From assembly GCA_012960155.1 (NCBI GenBank), contig DUBU01000039.1, positions 247,281 through 311,280 of the forward strand: 64,000 nucleotides of DNA. The letters run 5' to 3'. Both the position numbers and the translations under genes were made by a program. This DNA comes from Micavibrio sp. (GTDB taxonomy: Bacteria > Pseudomonadota > Alphaproteobacteria > Micavibrionales > Micavibrionaceae). Below, piece after piece: positions 8,217 through 17,867 of this stretch. Within the stretch, counting starts at the first letter, position 1. The number at the start of each line of letters is the position of its first letter. The notes beneath the pieces are model-generated. The model was not told where the DNA came from. It saw only the letters and a program-made list of their open reading frames with translations, and did no database searches.

Positions 8217-9602
8217 ATGAACGGTAAAATAATACCACTCGAAAAATCATCACAAAATTCACAGGGGCAGAGCAATCAAATGTCAAACAATAGTAACGTT
8301 ATCAATAACATGCGCTTTGAAACCAAAACGGTACACGCAGCCTGCACACCAGACGAAAGCACTGGCGCTTGCGATACACCTATTCATCAGGCTGCCGCCT
8401 TTAAGTTTAAAAACACACAACAAGCCGCAAATATTTTCAGTCTTAAAGAAAAAGGTTTCTTATACTCACGCGTAACAAACCCTACTGTAGGCGCGCTGGA
8501 AGAAAAATTGACAATACTAGAAGGTGGCGTTGGCGCAACTTGTACGGCCTCTGGCCTAGCTGCCAATATGCTGATCTTCTCTGCGCTAATGAGCCCGGGC
8601 AGCAACTTCGTGTCCTCTTGCAAAATCTATGGCGGCACGACAAGCCAGTTCCGCGACACATTTAAAAGAGGCTTTGGCTGGGATTGTCGTTTTGTTGATC
8701 CTACTAATGTAGACAATTTCAAAGCTGCAATCGACGAGAATACAAAAGTCCTGTTCGCGGAGAGCATATCGAACCCAGAAGGTGTCGTACTCGATATTGA
8801 AAAAGTTGCCCGCATTGCCGAAGACGCAGGCATCCCGCTAATCGTCGACAACACTATCGCAACACCTTATCTATGTCGCCCGTTTGAATTCGGTGCTGAT
8901 TTGGTCACACACTCAACAACAAAATACCTGAGCGGCCACGGCCAAGCCATGGGTGGTGCAGTTGTTGATGGCGGCAAATTCGACTGGATGAAATACGCAG
9001 ACAAGTACCCTGCCCTTGGCAAGGAAGACCCTTCATACCATGAAACAACATTTGCACAGACTTTCGCAGATTGCCCAATGGCAATGCACAACCATGCTGT
9101 AGGCCTGCGCGATCTGGGCATGAACCAACAGCCAATGAACGCATACCTAACAATGATGGGCATGCAGACATTGTCACTGCGTATGGATCGTCACTGCCAG
9201 AACGCTATAAAGGCTGCTGAATATCTGGAAAACCACCCTGCTGTAGCGTGGGTTAATCATGCAGGTCTACCGAGCAACAAATACAATGAACTGGCCAAGA
9301 AATATATTCTTAACGGCTGGGGCAGCTCCCTATTCACCTTCGGACTTAAAGGCGGATACGATGCGGCTGTAAAAGTAGTTGAAGGCGTAAACGTCTTTAC
9401 ACACCTAGCCAATATCGGCGATACACGCAGCCTGATGATCCACCCTGCTTCCACAACTCACTCGGAGTTGCATGAAGATCAAAAGATCAAAGCAGGCGCA
9501 CTGCCAGAAGCCATCCGTGTTTCCATCGGTATCGAGCATATTGATGATATCCTTGCCGATCTGGAACAAGCACTGGCAAAAACAGAAGTTCTAGCCGCTT
9601 AA
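8217..9602 (+). CDS. metY: O-acetylhomoserine sulfhydrylase-type Cys/Met metabolism PLP enzyme (MetY-like)
   Basis: The product (461 aa from this start) is a fold-type I PLP enzyme of the Cys/Met-metabolism family. Schiff-base Lys236 lies in THSTTKYLSGHG, and a large C-terminal part with GMQTLSLRMDRHC and GDTRSLMIHPASTTH is typical of MetY (homocysteine from O-acetylhomoserine and sulfide). Related gamma-lyases cannot be fully excluded. Start choice: ATG 8217 has AGGG at 6-base spacing; ATG 8280 gives 440 aa, nearer family length, with a weaker site. The extra N-terminal residues are Ser/Asn/Gln-rich. No SAM riboswitch is visible upstream. Confidence 0.88.
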   Translation: MNGKIIPLEKSSQNSQGQSNQMSNNSNVINNMRFETKTVHAACTPDESTGACDTPIHQAAAFKFKNTQQAANIFSLKEKGFLYSRVTNPTVGALEEKLTILEGGVGATCTASGLAANMLIFSALMSPGSNFVSSCKIYGGTTSQFRDTFKRGFGWDCRFVDPTNVDNFKAAIDENTKVLFAESISNPEGVVLDIEKVARIAEDAGIPLIVDNTIATPYLCRPFEFGADLVTHSTTKYLSGHGQAMGGAVVDGGKFDWMKYADKYPALGKEDPSYHETTFAQTFADCPMAMHNHAVGLRDLGMNQQPMNAYLTMMGMQTLSLRMDRHCQNAIKAAEYLENHPAVAWVNHAGLPSNKYNELAKKYILNGWGSSLFTFGLKGGYDAAVKVVEGVNVFTHLANIGDTRSLMIHPASTTHSELHEDQKIKAGALPEAIRVSIGIEHIDDILADLEQALAKTEVLAA

Positions 9603-9683
9603 CTAGGCTAGGTAATCTGTAAAAAGTGCTTGGCATAATATGTTTTGCAGTGCTAACGTCATTGCAAAATAAAGGGAGACATT

Positions 9684-10895
9684 ATGGGTATTGGCATCAA
9701 AACATCGACGTTGTCGGCGCTTGCCGTTGCATTCACAGTTGCTACGGCAGCAGGCGCACAAGCACATGATCATTTCGAATACGCACAAACAGACCTAAGC
9801 CGAATTCAAGAACGTTTTGAGCAATTAGAGCGCGAAAGTCGTTTGGATTTAGTACCACAAGAGCGCGAGGGTTTTCTGGATGGCGACCGTCAGGCAACAC
9901 GTGCTCAAGAAAGACTCTTCCAACAGATTACCGGACTACTAGGCCAGCAAGGCGCACGCTTGGACTTAATGCGCGACCAGATCATCGAGTCTATGAGCAT
10001 CCAATACCCCGACAGACCCGTCGAAGAAATCCGTGCAGAAGCGCGTAACTGGATCCGCGACTATATGCTCGCACAAACAGCAGAAACGCAAACTGACACA
10101 AACAAGGTAACCTTGCCATCACAATTCGCGCACAATGTACGCGGCTGCACGCAAGACGGCCTAATCTATCAAATGAGCTATAACATTGCGCTCGACTTTA
10201 ATGCCCTTGGCAGCTTTGGCAATGATGACATGGCAGAGGAAGATGTCAGCCTATTTGAGCTTAAAGTGCTGGAAACAAACCGCCACTTTAGCGGCATTAC
10301 AGGCACTGGCGACTACATGGACGCGCTCCGTGAAATGAACAACTCACTAAATTACAGCATGCAGCGTTTGACAGGCGGCCTGATAGACAGCCTGCCATCT
10401 GAAGAAATCAACGGTGAAACGTACGCCGCCCTGATGCAGAGTATTATCAACAGCACAGAAGATGGCATTGCTGCTAACTTCAATGGTGTCGATATTGATG
10501 TCATTGTAGCAGACGCAAGACAACTTCCTGGCGAGTGTGGCGCGGCCTTCCGCCCCGAACAAGAAGATCAAGCAGACGCAGGACCAGCTGCGGCGGATAA
10601 CAGCACCCCACTAAGACAAGCGGCAACAGGCTATACACGTGGCTCAATGCAATCAGCATTGGCACAGAATGTTATTACGCCGGCTTACCCAAGTGCCAAC
10701 GGCCCTGCGGGTAGCAATCTGCCTGCCAGACCAATAAGCCCGACACCACCAAGCGCATATGCAGGCACAACATCTGACGATGTAGCAAGCACTTTGGGTA
10801 TACAAAACGATACAACCGCACCTCTTCACGAAGACGGAAATACAGCGCCAATACCACCAGCAGGTGGCATCAGCGGTCCGTTCCTGATACCTTAA
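9684..10895 (+). CDS. Exported protein of unknown function, 403 aa
   Basis: I do not recognise this family. A Sec signal peptide covers residues 1-27 with cleavage predicted after AQA. The mature N-terminal third is charged and helix-forming (many Glu, Arg, Gln), possibly coiled coil. The middle has two cysteines (RGCTQDG and PGECGAAF) that could form one disulfide. The last ~130 residues are Pro/Ala/Ser/Thr-rich and probably disordered. AAAGGGAGA precedes the ATG. It ends in a 4-base stop overlap with gpmA on the other strand. A periplasmic location is inferred. Confidence 0.75.
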   Translation: MGIGIKTSTLSALAVAFTVATAAGAQAHDHFEYAQTDLSRIQERFEQLERESRLDLVPQEREGFLDGDRQATRAQERLFQQITGLLGQQGARLDLMRDQIIESMSIQYPDRPVEEIRAEARNWIRDYMLAQTAETQTDTNKVTLPSQFAHNVRGCTQDGLIYQMSYNIALDFNALGSFGNDDMAEEDVSLFELKVLETNRHFSGITGTGDYMDALREMNNSLNYSMQRLTGGLIDSLPSEEINGETYAALMQSIINSTEDGIAANFNGVDIDVIVADARQLPGECGAAFRPEQEDQADAGPAAADNSTPLRQAATGYTRGSMQSALAQNVITPAYPSANGPAGSNLPARPISPTPPSAYAGTTSDDVASTLGIQNDTTAPLHEDGNTAPIPPAGGISGPFLIP

Positions 10896-11515
10896 TCGTT
10901 TAGGAAATATGACTTCAGAATTTTGCCGTCTACCATTTCGAAGACTAACGGAACGCCTGTCGGCATCTCAGCCTCATTAATATTATCAGGCGTACGCTCA
11001 CCCAGAATAATCAGCATAGCGCGCAATGAGTTGCCATGCGCGGCAATCAGAATGTTCTTACCATCATCGACCAATGGCTTGATCGTAGAGTCGTAATAAG
11101 GACGAACACGGTTTTCGACGACATCCTGCAAACATTCGCCGCCAGGCGGGCGCGTATCATATGAGCGGCGCCAGATGTGAACTTGCTCTTCACCATATTT
11201 CTCACGCATATCGTCTTTATTTAAACCTGTAAGGTCACCGTAATCACGTTCACGTAAATCATCGTGCTTGATCATCTTGGGAATAAGATACTCCTGACCA
11301 GCAGCATCCATGGCAAGCTGTGCGGTCTCATACGCACGCTTCAAGGTACTTGTAAAAATCTGATCAAACTCGATATTCGCCAGAGAAATACGCTGTCCTG
11401 CTTTCATAGCCTCATCAATACCGTTTGGGCTAAGGTCTACATCCTTAAAACCAGTGAACTTATTTTCAAGATTCCACTGACTCTCACCATGGCGAAGTAA
11501 AACGAGATAATTCAT
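10892..11515 (-). CDS. gpmA: 2,3-bisphosphoglycerate-dependent phosphoglycerate mutase
   Basis: The 207-aa enzyme interconverts 3- and 2-phosphoglycerate. The phosphohistidine motif LRHGESQWN gives catalytic His9; the second His is in AAHGNSLRAM. Substrate-binding ERDYGDLTG and RRSYDTRPP are present, which marks the true mutase rather than a generic phosphatase. ATG 11515 is preceded by TTTGGAGAAAG. Length is a little short of the E. coli protein (about 250 aa), as in other alphaproteobacterial forms. Confidence 0.95.
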   Translation of the reverse strand: MNYLVLLRHGESQWNLENKFTGFKDVDLSPNGIDEAMKAGQRISLANIEFDQIFTSTLKRAYETAQLAMDAAGQEYLIPKMIKHDDLRERDYGDLTGLNKDDMREKYGEEQVHIWRRSYDTRPPGGECLQDVVENRVRPYYDSTIKPLVDDGKNILIAAHGNSLRAMLIILGERTPDNINEAEMPTGVPLVFEMVDGKILKSYFLND

Positions 11516-11666
11516 GAACAACTTTCTCCAAATTTTGTATCTTATAACGATGGCCCATGATGCCAGATTCACAGCATTTTAAAAGGCCAAAAACCAATAT
11601 TTTCCTTTGACTTTAGCGGGTAAAAGTGCCATTAAACAACCGACTGTCAAGGATTGTATAGGTCTA

Positions 11667-11727
11667 CGGTTGACTGTTGACGGCGGTTCCCCACACACAT
11701 ATTCGAGCCGCTGTCTGCTGTCCACCG
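11667..11727 (+). promoter_or_regulatory. pnp: Long imperfect stem-loop in the pnp upstream region
   Basis: Two 20-base arms (11667-11686 and 11708-11727) pair at about 16 positions, including eight consecutive pairs next to a 21-base loop. It sits in the 306-bp gap between gpmA (minus) and pnp (plus), 95 bp before the pnp start. In enterobacteria the pnp leader forms a long stem cut by RNase III and PNPase for autoregulation; the same role here is inference. Apart from this and a poor promoter-like TTGACT near 11607 I see nothing else in the gap, and no rpsO. Confidence 0.5.
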
Positions 11728-11821
11728 AAAGCCATAAATTGCAGTCCTTTTCAGTCATATGACAGACATATGCTTGGCAATGATGACCACGCATATAAAT
11801 ATATTAGAAAGGACTAAACTT

Positions 11822-13978
11822 ATGTTTAACATCTACCGCAAAGAATGTGACTTTGCAGGCCAGACACTTGTACTCGAAACTGGTAAAGTTGCCCGACAGG
11901 CTGACGGCTGTGTTATCGCCAAACTCGGCGGCACAGAAGTGCTTTGTGCTGTAACAGGCGCAAAATCTGTGAGAGAAGGCCAAGACTTCTTCCCACTTTC
12001 AGTACACTACCAAGAAAAAACATATGCTGCCGGTAAAATCCCTGGTGGCTTCTTCAAGCGCGAAGCTAAACCTTCCGATAAAGAAACACTGACATCACGT
12101 CTGATTGACCGTCCGATCCGCCCACTATTCCCGAAAGGCTTCCTGAACGAAGTACAGGTTGTGGCAACAGTGATCGCGCACGACATGGAAAACGACCCGG
12201 ATATGGTAGCAATGATCGGCTGTTCAGCTGCTCTGACAATCTCTGGTATCCCATTCATGGGCCCAATCGGCGGCGCACGCGTTGGCCGTGTTGATGGTAA
12301 GCTGGTTCTTTGCCCGACAATCCAACAGATGAAAGAAAGCGATCTTGATCTGGTTGTTGCCGGTACACAAGAAGGCGTTCTGATGGTTGAATCAGAAGCA
12401 AGCGAGCTGGACGAGAAAACGATGCTCGAAGCCGTAATGTTCGGTCACAAAGGCTTCCAGCCAGTAATCGACACAATCATCGATCTTGCTGAAATGTGTG
12501 CAAAAGATCCTTGGGATGTTCCTGAAACACCTGAAGCCATCACGAAAATGGCCGACGCGATGAAAAAGAAATTCGCTAAGGACGTTACAAAAGCATACGG
12601 CATCAAAGACAAGCTAGAGCGTCAAAACGCTGTTGGCGAAGTTCGCAAAGCTGCTATCGAGGAATTCCTTGATGAAGAAAACGGCATCAACGAAAGCGTC
12701 ATCACATCCAAGTTCAAAGGTCTGGAATCAGACGTTGTTCGTGGTGACATCCTGAAAACAGGCAAGCGTATTGATGATCGTGACACGAAGACAGTTCGTC
12801 CGATCGTTGCCGAAGTCGGCATTTTGCCACGCGCACACGGTTCTGCCCTGTTCACACGCGGCGAAACACAGGCTCTGGTTGTTACAACACTGGGTACAGG
12901 CCAGGACGAGCAGATCATTGACGCTCTGGAAGGTGAATACCGCGAACGCTTCCTGCTGCACTACAACTTCCCTCCATACTCTGTTGGTGAAGCTGGCCGC
13001 ATGGGCCCTCCGGGTCGCCGCGAAGTTGGTCACGGTAAACTGGCATGGCGTGCCATTAACCCGATGCTGCCAAGTGCAGAAGACTTCCCGTACACAATCC
13101 GTACAGTGTCAGAGATTACTGAATCAAACGGTTCATCTTCAATGGCAACTGTTTGTGGTACATCATTGTCCATGATGGACGCAGGTGTTCCTCTGTCCAA
13201 AGCCGTTGCAGGTATTGCAATGGGTCTGATTAAAGAAGGCGAAGACTTCGCCGTTCTGTCAGACATTCTGGGTGACGAAGACCACCTTGGTGATATGGAC
13301 TTCAAAGTGGCTGGTACAAAAGACGGTATCACTTCACTGCAGATGGACATCAAGATCACTTCTATTACAGAAGAAATCATGAAGATCGCTCTGGAACAGG
13401 CTAAAGACGGCCGTATCCACATTCTGGGCGAAATGGCCAAAGCACTGAACGAAGCCCGTGACGGTACAAGCGAATTCGCACCTCAAATCGTAACGATGAA
13501 AATCCCTGCGGACAAAATCCGCGAGGTTATCGGTACAGGTGGTAAAGTAATCCGCGAGATCACAGAAACAACTGGCGCAAAAATCGATATCGATGATGAC
13601 GGTACAATTAAGGTTGCCGCTGTTAACCAAGCATCTATCGACCAAGCTGTTGACTGGATCAAAGGCATCACTGACGAGCCAGAAGTTGGCAAAGTTTACA
13701 CTGGTAAAGTTGTAAAATGCGTAGACTTCGGAGCCTTCGTGAACTTCATGGGTTCAAAAGACGGTCTGGTTCACATCTCTGAACTGGCTGACCACCGTGT
13801 TGCCAAAACAACTGACGTCATCAACGAAGGTGACGAAGTTAAAGTTCTGTGCATCGGCATGGATGACCGCGGTAAGGTTAAGCTGTCTATGAAGCGTGTT
13901 GATCAGGAAACTGGTGAAGAAATCGCTCAGGAAGAAAAGCCTAAGAAAAAAGACGACAAGAAAGAAGCCAACGGCTAA
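11822..13978 (+). CDS. pnp: Polyribonucleotide nucleotidyltransferase (PNPase)
   Basis: The 718-aa phosphorolytic 3'-5' exoribonuclease has the standard domain order: RNase PH 1 (to ~145), helical linker, RNase PH 2 (~310-545), KH (~555-615) and S1 (~620-690). The KH loop reads IGTGGK instead of the usual IGPGGK. The charged lysine-rich tail ends the protein. ATG 11822 has AGAAAGGAC upstream; the frame is open to 11759 but without a site. The usual upstream neighbour rpsO is absent. An intrinsic terminator follows. Confidence 0.98.
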   Translation: MFNIYRKECDFAGQTLVLETGKVARQADGCVIAKLGGTEVLCAVTGAKSVREGQDFFPLSVHYQEKTYAAGKIPGGFFKREAKPSDKETLTSRLIDRPIRPLFPKGFLNEVQVVATVIAHDMENDPDMVAMIGCSAALTISGIPFMGPIGGARVGRVDGKLVLCPTIQQMKESDLDLVVAGTQEGVLMVESEASELDEKTMLEAVMFGHKGFQPVIDTIIDLAEMCAKDPWDVPETPEAITKMADAMKKKFAKDVTKAYGIKDKLERQNAVGEVRKAAIEEFLDEENGINESVITSKFKGLESDVVRGDILKTGKRIDDRDTKTVRPIVAEVGILPRAHGSALFTRGETQALVVTTLGTGQDEQIIDALEGEYRERFLLHYNFPPYSVGEAGRMGPPGRREVGHGKLAWRAINPMLPSAEDFPYTIRTVSEITESNGSSSMATVCGTSLSMMDAGVPLSKAVAGIAMGLIKEGEDFAVLSDILGDEDHLGDMDFKVAGTKDGITSLQMDIKITSITEEIMKIALEQAKDGRIHILGEMAKALNEARDGTSEFAPQIVTMKIPADKIREVIGTGGKVIREITETTGAKIDIDDDGTIKVAAVNQASIDQAVDWIKGITDEPEVGKVYTGKVVKCVDFGAFVNFMGSKDGLVHISELADHRVAKTTDVINEGDEVKVLCIGMDDRGKVKLSMKRVDQETGEEIAQEEKPKKKDDKKEANG

Positions 13979-14003
13979 GTCGTTCTTACGATAAACAAGA
14001 TTG

Positions 14004-14037
14004 AAAGAGCATACATTCCGTGTATGCTCTTTTTTTA
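14004..14037 (+). terminator. Intrinsic terminator of pnp
   Basis: AAAGAGCATACA - TTCCG - TGTATGCTCTTT: a perfect 12-bp stem followed by a T run, 25 bp past the pnp stop. Confidence 0.95.
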
Positions 14038-14050
14038 AGGGAGATTACAT

Positions 14051-14578
14051 ATGGCTGCACAGAACGAAGAGAATATAGAAAACGAACGCAAGTTCGTACT
14101 AACACCAACATTTAGCGCAAGTGCCCTATCCGCCAGCTGGGAAGAAATTCCAATTCGACAGGGCTACATCCATGCGCCGCGGCTACGCCAGGAAGGAAGC
14201 AAGTTTCTATTCACTTTCAAACATATGGCCCAAGACGGCAAACTGGTAGAAATCGAAAAGCCAATTAGCAAAATCGACTTTGATCGCCTCTGGCCAGATT
14301 GCACCAATCTGGTCGTAAAAGACCGCTATCAAAAAGAGTATGGTGATGAAACTTGGATGGTAGACTTCCTGAAAGACGAGAATAGCAATACCTATTTCGT
14401 TATGGCTGAATGTGAAATGCCCGAAGGCCGCGAAACACCTAATTCTATGCCTGACGAGATTAAAGACGATATAATCTACATCGTGGAAAAGGACGACGTC
14501 CGCTTTACAAATAAGAAGCTCTCAGACAAACAGCACGCAAGGGCCATGCTACAATGGATCGCCACACAGCCTAAATAG
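14051..14578 (+). CDS. CYTH-domain protein (triphosphate tunnel metalloenzyme fold)
   Basis: The 175-aa product carries the diagnostic ExExK motif near the N-terminus (ENERKFVL), followed by the alternating basic and acidic strands of the CYTH tunnel (for example FTFKH, VEIEKP, WMVDFLKD, MAECEMP). Bacterial members commonly hydrolyse inorganic triphosphate or related substrates; which applies here is unknown. GGGAG precedes the ATG. It lies directly after the pnp terminator and before a Sel1-repeat gene. Confidence 0.8.
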   Translation: MAAQNEENIENERKFVLTPTFSASALSASWEEIPIRQGYIHAPRLRQEGSKFLFTFKHMAQDGKLVEIEKPISKIDFDRLWPDCTNLVVKDRYQKEYGDETWMVDFLKDENSNTYFVMAECEMPEGRETPNSMPDEIKDDIIYIVEKDDVRFTNKKLSDKQHARAMLQWIATQPK

Positions 14579-14624
14579 TTGGCCCAAAAGTGGTTTTTAA
14601 GACTTTTCATGCTATATTTGTTAT

Positions 14625-15095
14625 ATGGCAAGAAAAACACTACACCCCCTAAGACAGAAATTCAGGAAATTTCTGTACTGCTTACTGGCAGTAAGTTTTT
14701 TATTTGCCGGATCAATGGCTTACTTGCGTAAGAACTATCATTTGGTACGTGACAATCCGCAATTTAGGGAAGTAATATTCAAAGCCCACATAACTCAAAT
14801 GTCTATCGCGTCTTATTTTCAAACAGATGAAGAACAGCTAAATGCCGCTATAAAGATGGCAAATAGCAGCCTTTTCTCACAAAGCTATTGGGTAAGTGGC
14901 AATAAAAAAATCAAACAGCTAACAGATGAAGGCTACGCACCAGCGCAAGTTGTCTATGCCGATATGCTTATTCACCACAATAATTCGGTTGCGGCCAGAG
15001 CACGCGCACATCAATATTATCAACTCGCGGCTGCCCAAAATTATCAACCTGCCATTGATAAACTTTCCATTTTACAATTGGCAAATACGCGTTAG
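14625..15095 (+). CDS. Membrane-anchored Sel1-like repeat protein
   Basis: The 156-aa product has a basic N-terminus and one membrane segment (about residues 16-33, FLYCLLAVSFLFAGSMAYL), and the rest is probably periplasmic. The C-terminal part has a recognisable Sel1 helix pair: GYAPAQVVYADMLIHH followed by AHQYYQLAAAQNYQPAI. Sel1 repeats mediate protein contacts. It lies 9 bp before the glycerophosphodiesterase gene, so the two are likely cotranscribed. Specific function unknown. Confidence 0.65.
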   Translation: MARKTLHPLRQKFRKFLYCLLAVSFLFAGSMAYLRKNYHLVRDNPQFREVIFKAHITQMSIASYFQTDEEQLNAAIKMANSSLFSQSYWVSGNKKIKQLTDEGYAPAQVVYADMLIHHNNSVAARARAHQYYQLAAAQNYQPAIDKLSILQLANTR

Positions 15096-15104
15096 ACTGC
15101 GCGC

Positions 15105-15860
15105 ATGATAAAGCTTCCTAAAATTATTGGTCACCGTGGCGCTTGCGGCTACGCTCCTGAAAACACGATCGAGTCTATTCGCACCGCTGCTGAACTCGGC
15201 GCGAAATGGGTTGAACTGGATGTAAAACTCACCAAGGACCTGGTTCCTGTGATTTTCCATGACGACACATTGGAACGTACAACAAACGGCTCAGGCAATA
15301 TGGCCGACATCACATATGAAGACTTACGCCAACTGGAAACAGGTAGCTGGTATGCCGACAGCTTCATAGGCATCAACGTCCCTACTCTTGAAGAAGTATG
15401 CGAAGTTCTTATCGAAATGAACTTGGGCCTAAACCTTGAAATCAAGCCATGCCCCGGACGCGAAATTGAAACGGCAGAAGTAGCTCTCGATCACCTGTCA
15501 CGCATCTGGGATGATCATGACAAATTGCTGATCTCCAGCTTCTCCCATGTATCACTCGAGGCAGCTGCTGAAATTGCAAATGACTGGAAACGCGGCCTAC
15601 TGCTATATGGTGAGGGCCCCGATGAGTGGCAGCCTAACTGGAAAGAACTCTGCGATTATCTAGACTGCGCCACCGTGCATCTAAACCACGAAATGGCTAC
15701 ACGCGAGATCATCGAAGAAATCAGTGACTACGACAAACCATCGCTTGTCTACACCGTAAACGACCCGCAAATGGCGCGTGTATTACAAAGCTGGGGCGTA
15801 GATACTCTATTCACAGACATTCCAGACGTCATCGAAGAAAACCTTCTGACTGTGCATTAG
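15105..15860 (+). CDS. Glycerophosphodiester phosphodiesterase
   Basis: The 251-aa enzyme releases glycerol-3-phosphate from deacylated phospholipids. GDPD-family motifs are present: [15 protein letters not shown] near the start, ELDVKLTKD and [11 protein letters not shown] with the metal and acid/base residues, and LNLEIKP further on. There is no signal peptide, which suggests a cytoplasmic UgpQ-like form. It follows the Sel1-repeat gene closely; a weak ribosome-binding site precedes the ATG. Confidence 0.93.
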   Translation: MIKLPKIIGHRGACGYAPENTIESIRTAAELGAKWVELDVKLTKDLVPVIFHDDTLERTTNGSGNMADITYEDLRQLETGSWYADSFIGINVPTLEEVCEVLIEMNLGLNLEIKPCPGREIETAEVALDHLSRIWDDHDKLLISSFSHVSLEAAAEIANDWKRGLLLYGEGPDEWQPNWKELCDYLDCATVHLNHEMATREIIEEISDYDKPSLVYTVNDPQMARVLQSWGVDTLFTDIPDVIEENLLTVH

Positions 15861-15882
15861 TCAAAATCATTATAATCCGCTG

Positions 15883-15911
15883 TTGCCCCTTGTGCACTGC
15901 CGCTTTATAGT
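15883..15911 (+). promoter_or_regulatory. Sigma-70-type promoter for ppiD-trpE
   Basis: TTGCCC (15883-15888), 17-bp spacer, TATAGT (15906-15911), 30 bp before the ppiD start codon. Spacing is ideal and both hexamers are near consensus. Confidence 0.65.
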
Positions 15912-15941
15912 AAATCCGATTTTTAACAATTGGGGTTATCC

Positions 15942-17852
15942 ATGCTTAATGCAATGCGCGAAGGTGCTAAATCCGGCATCATTAAATTCATCCTTTTCGG
16001 CTTTCTGGTAATGGCTGTTTTCGGACTTGTCCTGACTGATGTCGGCGGCTTTTTCCGCGGCGGCGTGACCAAAACAAGCGTTGCTAAAATTGAAGGCCAT
16101 GAGATTCCTGTCGTTGCATTTGATCGCACCTTACGCCGTGTTTTGGCACAACAAAATATAGATGCTGCCTCTGCTTATCAAATGGGCCTGGTCACACAGG
16201 TCTTGCGCTCCGAAATAACAAACTACGTCATGCAAAAGGCTGCCTATGACTTAGGCTTACAGATCAGCGAAGATACAATAGCCGATAACATAGCACGCCT
16301 GGTTGAGCCATACGTGACAGAAGGCATGACACCTCAACAAGCATTTGAAGGCATTCTGCGCTCTCAAGGCATGACAGAACGTGAATTCGTACGTACATTC
16401 CGCGCCGAAATGGCAAACACTATGCTACGTAACACTTTCCAGATTGGTGCGAACAACCCATCTGATAAAGAAGCACTAGAGATTTACCAGTACAATATGG
16501 AAGAACGTACAGTTGAGTATGTTTACGTACCGCACAGCGCGATGACAAACATACCGGCCGCAACAGACGAAGTCCTACTGCCATTCTACCAAGCTGGCAA
16601 AGAACGTTATGCAATTCCTGAAACACGCAGCTTCACTTTGGCTGTTCTTGATCCTAAGAAGTTACAGGAAGCCATCACTGTGACCGAAGAAGAAGTCCGC
16701 CGTGAATATGATCGTGACAAGGATACATACAAACTGCCTGAGCAGCGCGAGCTAGCCCAAGCGATCTTTAATGAACAAGCAGTGGCCGCCGATGTTGCTG
16801 CACGCACTAAAGACGGTCAGTCATTGGAAGAAGCTGTTGTAAGCGTAACAGGCGATAACGGTGCCTATATGGGCATTCAGAAATTCGAAAAAACAGGCCT
16901 CACTGAAGAAATCGCAGAGCCTGTATTCGAAGCAGACATCGGCTTTGTATCCGAGCCAATTGAGACGGCTCTAGGGTGGCACGTAGTAAGCCTTAAAGGC
17001 ATCAGCGAAAGCCGTATGCAGACTTTTGATGAGGTTAAAAAAGGTCTACGTGAAGAATTACTTGCGAACAAATCCACAGATAATCTGTTCGACATGGCCA
17101 ATCAAATCGATGATCAGCTTGCAGGTGGCACACCACTCGAAGAGATTGCAGAGACAACATCTCTGACACTCGAGACATACAAAGACCTACGTGCAGACGG
17201 TTCTAAATTGGATGCAACAGAAGGTTTCCCAGGTTACGAGAATGATAGTGCCTACCTTCTAGAAGCAGTATTTGAACTCGAAGAAGGTGAAACAGCGCCG
17301 GTTGTAGAACTCGCAGATGGCCGTTTTGCAACTCTACGCGTCGACAGCATCACAGAGAAGACATATAAGCCCTTCGAAGAGATCAAAGACGACCTTAAAA
17401 CTGTCTGGAACCAGGACCAGCGTGAAGTCGAAAATAGACTGCAAGCAATTGAAGCCGTACAGGGCATCAACAAAGGCGAAACAACACTCGCCGACTTTGC
17501 CAAGAAGAACGGTCGTAGCATCCAGACAGCCAGCATTAATCGTAAAGACGACCCGTCAGCACCCCTAACTGTAAACAGCAAGAATATCTTACTGAACATT
17601 GAAAATGGCGGCTATACTTTGGCACCGGCAGAAGACGGATATATCGTTGCGAAAATTGCAGACATCAAGCTACCAAATGTAGAAGATGCAAAAACAGCAG
17701 CACTGGACACAATCAAGCAACAGCAGTCAAACAACCTGCGTCAGGAAATCTTCCAGATGTACATGGCATCATTAGAAAAAAAATATGATGTTAAGGTAAA
17801 CGAGCGCCTGCTTGAGCAAACCTACGGCCCAGGCGCCGAAGCGTCTTACTAA
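15942..17852 (+). CDS. ppiD: Periplasmic folding chaperone / peptidyl-prolyl isomerase PpiD-like
   Basis: The 636-aa protein has an N-terminal membrane anchor (about residues 12-33), a SurA-N-like chaperone region (about 45-200), one parvulin-type domain (about 245-350, with GAYMGIQKFEKT and ALGWHVVSLKG), and a C-terminal chaperone-like part. It probably assists outer-membrane protein folding with BamA and Skp, whose genes lie at 33-36 kb. ATG 15942 is chosen over an in-frame TTG at 15930. trpE starts 15 bp after its stop, so the two are cotranscribed, as often seen in Alphaproteobacteria. Confidence 0.92.
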   Translation: MLNAMREGAKSGIIKFILFGFLVMAVFGLVLTDVGGFFRGGVTKTSVAKIEGHEIPVVAFDRTLRRVLAQQNIDAASAYQMGLVTQVLRSEITNYVMQKAAYDLGLQISEDTIADNIARLVEPYVTEGMTPQQAFEGILRSQGMTEREFVRTFRAEMANTMLRNTFQIGANNPSDKEALEIYQYNMEERTVEYVYVPHSAMTNIPAATDEVLLPFYQAGKERYAIPETRSFTLAVLDPKKLQEAITVTEEEVRREYDRDKDTYKLPEQRELAQAIFNEQAVAADVAARTKDGQSLEEAVVSVTGDNGAYMGIQKFEKTGLTEEIAEPVFEADIGFVSEPIETALGWHVVSLKGISESRMQTFDEVKKGLREELLANKSTDNLFDMANQIDDQLAGGTPLEEIAETTSLTLETYKDLRADGSKLDATEGFPGYENDSAYLLEAVFELEEGETAPVVELADGRFATLRVDSITEKTYKPFEEIKDDLKTVWNQDQREVENRLQAIEAVQGINKGETTLADFAKKNGRSIQTASINRKDDPSAPLTVNSKNILLNIENGGYTLAPAEDGYIVAKIADIKLPNVEDAKTAALDTIKQQQSNNLRQEIFQMYMASLEKKYDVKVNERLLEQTYGPGAEASY

Positions 17853-17867
17853 AGCGAGACAGCCATC

